Notes under the pieces: generated by a model
What the model saw: only the letters and a program-made list of their open reading frames with translations
The model's database searches: none
What the model was told of the DNA's origin: nothing
Made by a program: the position numbers and the translations under genes
In this document: piece after piece, positions 60,852 through 64,000 of the stretch
Numbering within the stretch: position 1 is the stretch's first letter
How the letters are laid out: every line of letters begins with the position of its first letter
NCBI GenBank assembly: GCA_963799365.1
Contig: CAWCWV010000001.1
Location: forward strand, 248,001 to 312,000
Direction of reading: 5' to 3'
From: Marinirhabdus sp963799365
GTDB lineage: Bacteria; Bacteroidota; Bacteroidia; Flavobacteriales; Flavobacteriaceae
DNA: 64,000 nucleotides

Positions 60852-61388
60852 ATGGCTATTTCTAAACCTTTCAATTTAAATAAATGGGTAGAAGACAATC
60901 GAGATCTTCTAAAACCGCCCGTAGGCAATAAGAATCTTTATAAAGAAGCCGAAGATTACATCGTAATGATTGTAGGTGGTCCCAACGCCCGTAAAGATTA
61001 TCATTACAACGAAACCGAAGAACTGTTCTACCAATTAGAAGGGAATATTCAAGTTCATATCCAGGAAGATGGAAAAAAACGAACTATGGAATTAGGTCCT
61101 GGCGATATGTATCTTCATCCCGCAAAAGTACCACATTCTCCTGTTCGCAAAGCAGGTTCTATAGGCTTGGTAGTAGAGCGTAAACGTCAGGATCTAGAAG
61201 GAAAAGACGGTTTACTATGGTTTTGCGACAACTGCAACACCAAACTTCATGAAGTATATTTCCCACTAAACGATGTGGAAAAAGATTTCTTACAACACTT
61301 TAAAGATTTCTTTGGAAGTAAAGAACTACGTACCTGCAATAATTGTGGAACTCTGATGCCTACAGATGATCGATTTATCGCAGATTAA
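60852..61388 (+). CDS. nbaC: 3-hydroxyanthranilate 3,4-dioxygenase
   Basis: Opens the ring of 3-hydroxyanthranilate in the kynurenine route to quinolinate/NAD or in tryptophan breakdown. From the ATG at 60852 the family iron ligands fall at His51, Glu57 and His95, with Arg47 and Arg99 for substrate, and a rubredoxin-like Cys4 site at Cys125, Cys128, Cys162 and Cys165. I recall the same numbering for the Cupriavidus enzyme; it supports this start over an upstream ATG at 60828 that adds eight residues. Length 178. A two-helix membrane protein gene follows after 17 nt, then an aldehyde dehydrogenase. Confidence 0.96.
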   Translation: MAISKPFNLNKWVEDNRDLLKPPVGNKNLYKEAEDYIVMIVGGPNARKDYHYNETEELFYQLEGNIQVHIQEDGKKRTMELGPGDMYLHPAKVPHSPVRKAGSIGLVVERKRQDLEGKDGLLWFCDNCNTKLHEVYFPLNDVEKDFLQHFKDFFGSKELRTCNNCGTLMPTDDRFIAD

Positions 61389-61405
61389 TTTTTCCGAAAA
61401 TATAA

Positions 61406-61954
61406 ATGCATCCAACATACCATTGCGAACTTTGCAACCATCAAAAAGTAAATCTAAAGGAAGGAAGTATTTGTGGATTAACAGAAAGAAAACCAAACTT
61501 TAACCGCACCTGCCCAAAGATATTTCTTACCAAAAAATTTGAAGAAAAACTGAAAATCGCCGCTATTGAATACCAGCGTGTGGAAAAAGATAGATGGTGG
61601 ACGTATGCCTACTCCATTGTATTCTTAATAATGAGTTTCGCTGTTTTTTATAGCGTTTATTGGTTTATTGGCTATATGGATGAACTTTTTGATAGTAGAG
61701 ACTATGGTCAAGGATATATAACAGTGGTGCCAATTGTTATTTTTTCCATAGGCTTTGTATTGCTAGCAATGGCAGTAGGAGCGTTTAATAAACACCGAAA
61801 AGATGTGACAAAAGTTTCGTTAAAAAAACAAAGAATAGATGAGGTGATAGCATTATATAACATTTCATACACTGTAGATATTACTTTCGGTAAAAAATAC
61901 CATGGTACCCAGGAAGTAGCTGTAGATCTAAAGCTGAAAGGCATTAACCTCTAA
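61406..61954 (+). CDS. Zinc-ribbon-like membrane protein of unknown function
   Basis: A 182-residue protein whose N-terminus has four Cys in a two-pair pattern (CELCNHQKV, SICGLTERKPNF, RTCPKI), likely a metal-binding knuckle, followed by two hydrophobic helices (about 68-95 and 110-137) and a basic C-terminal region. It is probably a cytoplasm-facing membrane protein. It is 17 nt after the 3-hydroxyanthranilate dioxygenase gene, so probably shares its transcript, but no metabolic link is evident. Family not recognised. Confidence 0.78.
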   Translation: MHPTYHCELCNHQKVNLKEGSICGLTERKPNFNRTCPKIFLTKKFEEKLKIAAIEYQRVEKDRWWTYAYSIVFLIMSFAVFYSVYWFIGYMDELFDSRDYGQGYITVVPIVIFSIGFVLLAMAVGAFNKHRKDVTKVSLKKQRIDEVIALYNISYTVDITFGKKYHGTQEVAVDLKLKGINL

Positions 61955-62011
61955 AGCCAAAATCTCTTAAACTTCTCCACCCCTCCACTTTTTTACCATT
62001 TCAGAAAACCG

Positions 62012-62019
62012 TACCTTTG
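62012..62019 (+). promoter_or_regulatory. -7 promoter box of the aldehyde dehydrogenase gene
   Basis: TACCTTTG, exact TAnnTTTG match, 85 nt before the ATG at 62105, giving a leader of roughly 80 nt. The leader shows no riboswitch that I recognise. Confidence 0.6.
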
Positions 62020-62104
62020 CGCCTGAAAACAGCGACTTAATAGGTCACTTTTTTACAGAAAATAATAGATTCTGCTCGGGCGGAAGAAATAAAAAATAAA
62101 AACT

Positions 62105-63658
62105 ATGTCAACAGTAGCCACCGATTTCGGAATGGACAAAGCATTAAAGCAATTAGGACTAACAGCTATTAACCACGGAACTTCCACAGGAAATACTTGG
62201 TTTAAAGGTGGTGACGAGATCGCCTCATACTCTCCGGTAGACGGTGCCTTAATTGGTAAAGTAACTACAACTTCAAAAGAAGACTACGAGAAAGTTATAA
62301 CAACAGCGCAAGATGCTTTTATAACATTTAGAGCTATGCCGGCACCACAACGTGGTGAAATTGTTCGTCAGTTTGGGAACAAATTACGTGAGTTAAAAGA
62401 GCCTCTTGGTAAATTGGTTTCTTACGAGATGGGAAAATCCTTACAAGAAGGGTATGGTGAGGTTCAGGAAATGATTGACATTTGTGATTTTGCAGTGGGA
62501 TTGTCCAGACAATTAAATGGGCAAACAATTCCTTCAGAAAGACCAGGACACGTAATGCGAGAGCAATGGCATTCTATTGGTATTGTTGGTATCATTTCGG
62601 CATTTAACTTTCCAGTAGCAGTTTGGGCTTGGAATACTGCTTTGGCATGGGTTTGTGGAGATGTTTGTGTTTGGAAAGGAAGTGAAAAAGCACCTTTGTG
62701 TACTGTTGCCTGTCAAAACATTATTGCTGGGGTATTGAAAGAAAACAACCTTCCAGAAGGCATTTCTTCTATCATTAATGGAGATTACAAAGTTGGTGAA
62801 ATGATGACGAAAGATGCTAGAATTCCATTAATATCTGCAACAGGTTCTACCAGAATGGGGCGTATAGTAGGAGCTACGGTTGCAGAACGTTTTGGTAAAT
62901 CTTTATTGGAATTAGGAGGAAATAATGCCATCATCATCACCCCAACGGCAGACTTGAAAGTAGTCGTACCTGGAGCGGTATTTGGTGCTGTAGGTACCTG
63001 TGGACAACGTTGCACCTCTACAAGAAGATTAATTATTCACGAAAGTGTGTATGATAAAGTAAGAGATGCCATCGTAGGAGCTTACAAGCAAATTGTGATT
63101 GGGAATCCATTGGATGAAAAAAACCATGTAGGTCCTTTAATTGACAAAGAATCTGTTGATACTTATTTAAAAGCTATAGAAAAAGCAAAAGCTGAAGGTG
63201 GAAAAGTTTTGGTAGAAGGTGGTGTTCTTGAAGGAAAAGGATATGAAAGCGGATGCTATGTAAAGCCAGCCATCATTGAAGCAGAAAATAGCTTTGCAAT
63301 TGTACAACACGAAACCTTTGCACCAATTTTATATCTAATGAAATACAGCGGCGAGGTAGAAAACGCTATTGAAAAGCAAAATGGAGTTGCACAGGGATTG
63401 TCTAGTGCTATTATGACAAATGAAATGAAAGAAGCTGAGAAGTTTTTATCATTTGCAGGTTCAGATTGTGGAATTGCAAATGTAAATATTGGGACTTCAG
63501 GAGCGGAGATTGGTGGTGCCTTTGGCGGTGAGAAAGAAACCGGGGGTGGACGTGAATCTGGAAGTGATGCCTGGAAAGTATACATGAGAAGACAGACAAA
63601 TACAGTTAATTACTCAGACGAATTGCCACTAGCGCAAGGAATTAAATTTGATTTATAA
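62105..63658 (+). CDS. ALDH7-type aldehyde dehydrogenase
   Basis: A 517-residue NAD-dependent aldehyde dehydrogenase resembling the ALDH7 / aminoadipate-semialdehyde (piperideine-6-carboxylate) dehydrogenase group. Motifs: IISAFNFPVAVWAWNTALAWVCGD, WKGSEKAPL, NAD-site ATGSTRMGRIV, catalytic Glu in LLELGGNNAII and nucleophile Cys303 in GQRCTSTRRL; the ending EIGGAFGGEKETGGGRESGSDAWKVYMRR is ALDH7-like. Substrate could be aminoadipate semialdehyde (lysine breakdown) or an intermediate of the neighbouring kynurenine route; the window does not decide. Own promoter upstream. Confidence 0.93.
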   Translation: MSTVATDFGMDKALKQLGLTAINHGTSTGNTWFKGGDEIASYSPVDGALIGKVTTTSKEDYEKVITTAQDAFITFRAMPAPQRGEIVRQFGNKLRELKEPLGKLVSYEMGKSLQEGYGEVQEMIDICDFAVGLSRQLNGQTIPSERPGHVMREQWHSIGIVGIISAFNFPVAVWAWNTALAWVCGDVCVWKGSEKAPLCTVACQNIIAGVLKENNLPEGISSIINGDYKVGEMMTKDARIPLISATGSTRMGRIVGATVAERFGKSLLELGGNNAIIITPTADLKVVVPGAVFGAVGTCGQRCTSTRRLIIHESVYDKVRDAIVGAYKQIVIGNPLDEKNHVGPLIDKESVDTYLKAIEKAKAEGGKVLVEGGVLEGKGYESGCYVKPAIIEAENSFAIVQHETFAPILYLMKYSGEVENAIEKQNGVAQGLSSAIMTNEMKEAEKFLSFAGSDCGIANVNIGTSGAEIGGAFGGEKETGGGRESGSDAWKVYMRRQTNTVNYSDELPLAQGIKFDL

Positions 63659-63660
63659 AA

Positions 63661-64000
63661 TTGCGATTTCTATTTTTAGTATTTTTTTCAGTTTTAATAG
63701 TAGCTTGCTCTAAGGAAGATGATACTGCGGCAAATCAGGCTGTAGGCTGTTTTCCAGGATTAGCTATTGGTCTAAAGATTGATGTAAGAAACAGCGAAAC
63801 AAATAAATTTGTTGATAGCGGAATAATTGTAAAAGCTCGCGATGGTGCATATGAACAAGTTTTGCGTCTTAGCACAAGTCCCCAGCCTATGGCAGATACA
63901 TCTTACACAGGCAATAGCAGACTTGGAACTTATAGAATAACGATACGAGGAGATGAGTATGAACTATTTACAAGTGACCCCGTTGAAGTTATGGAATACG
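63661..64000 (+). CDS. Lipoprotein of unknown function (3' part outside window)
   Basis: An open frame from TTG 63661 runs to the window edge (113 codons seen). The start has a lipoprotein signal (LRFLFLVFFSVLIVACSKEDD) with lipobox Cys16, followed by a second Cys in AVGCFPG and a beta-rich region (LKIDVRNSETNKFVDSGIIV, TYRITIRGDEYEL) like small carboxypeptidase-regulatory-type domains. TTG is the only start that keeps the signal, because an in-frame TGA lies at 63649-63651. It begins 2 nt after the aldehyde dehydrogenase stop. Confidence 0.75.
   Translation, partial: MRFLFLVFFSVLIVACSKEDDTAANQAVGCFPGLAIGLKIDVRNSETNKFVDSGIIVKARDGAYEQVLRLSTSPQPMADTSYTGNSRLGTYRITIRGDEYELFTSDPVEVMEY

Noticed and set aside
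1..64000. CRISPR array, prophage, insertion sequence or integron
   Set aside because: No regular spaced repeats, no integrase, transposase or phage structural genes were seen; the repeats found are palindromic intergenic elements.
1..64000. tRNA or rRNA genes
   Set aside because: No cloverleaf with TTCGAAT-like arm or rRNA signature was found in the intergenic regions by eye; a covariance-model scan would be decisive.

Overview
This window looks like the chromosome of a marine or environmental member of the Flavobacteriaceae (Bacteroidota). The evidence is AT-rich DNA, promoter -7 boxes of the Bacteroidota type (TAnnTTTG), a secreted M36 protease with a C-terminal type IX secretion sorting domain, many short signal peptides ending in FAQ/SAQ, SusC-like plug and carboxypeptidase-regulatory-like domains, and family-typical palindromic intergenic repeats. 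I see no rRNA, tRNA, CRISPR array, insertion sequence or prophage. It reads as core genome with a few accessory genes.

Layout. 1-3.0 kb: CoA-transferase subunit B, a 0.65-kb non-coding stretch with a terminated mini-unit and one copy of a dispersed repeat, then a fused double ABC ATPase. 3.5-7.4 kb: T9SS-secreted fungalysin-type protease. 7.6-14.1 kb (minus strand): PolB-like exonuclease, S41 protease, serine hydrolase, Ogt, CNNM-type transporter, DinB protein. 14.3-15.7 kb: an unusual proteasome-like Ntn-hydrolase candidate followed by a 59-residue basic ORF. 15.8-31.3 kb: haem biosynthesis. hemB stands alone; hemA-C-D-E, a DUF6973-like gene, an EI24-like gene and hemF form one tightly overlapping minus-strand operon; an AraC-type regulator is divergent from hemA, with hemH after it and hemJ further on. 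The window thus encodes every step from glutamyl-tRNA to protohaem except GSA aminomutase (hemL). MATE and sortilin/BNR-repeat genes lie between hemH and hemJ.

31.4-45.3 kb (plus strand): orphan sensor kinase, enoyl-CoA hydratase, unknown secreted protein, radical SAM protein, membrane TPR-HTH regulator, small membrane ORFs, TraB/GumN protein, and two tandem paralogues carrying a TonB plug-like domain but no beta-barrel. 45.3-58.9 kb: HD hydrolase, PlsC-like acyltransferase, bacilliredoxin, TerB-DnaJ protein, the pbpC / alpha-2-macroglobulin pair, a DUF4173-like membrane protein, and a membrane gene broken by an in-frame TGA. 58.9-64 kb: isoaspartyl peptidase, CAP lipoprotein, 3-hydroxyanthranilate dioxygenase, zinc-ribbon-like membrane protein, ALDH7-type dehydrogenase, and a lipoprotein cut by the window edge.

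The observations I rate highest are the proteasome-like Ntn-hydrolase with its 59-residue neighbour (14259-15736), the barrel-less plug/vWA/TPR tandem (40511-45266), the TGA-interrupted gene (58420-58851), and the dispersed palindromic repeats. All assignments come from reading motifs by eye; no database search was run.
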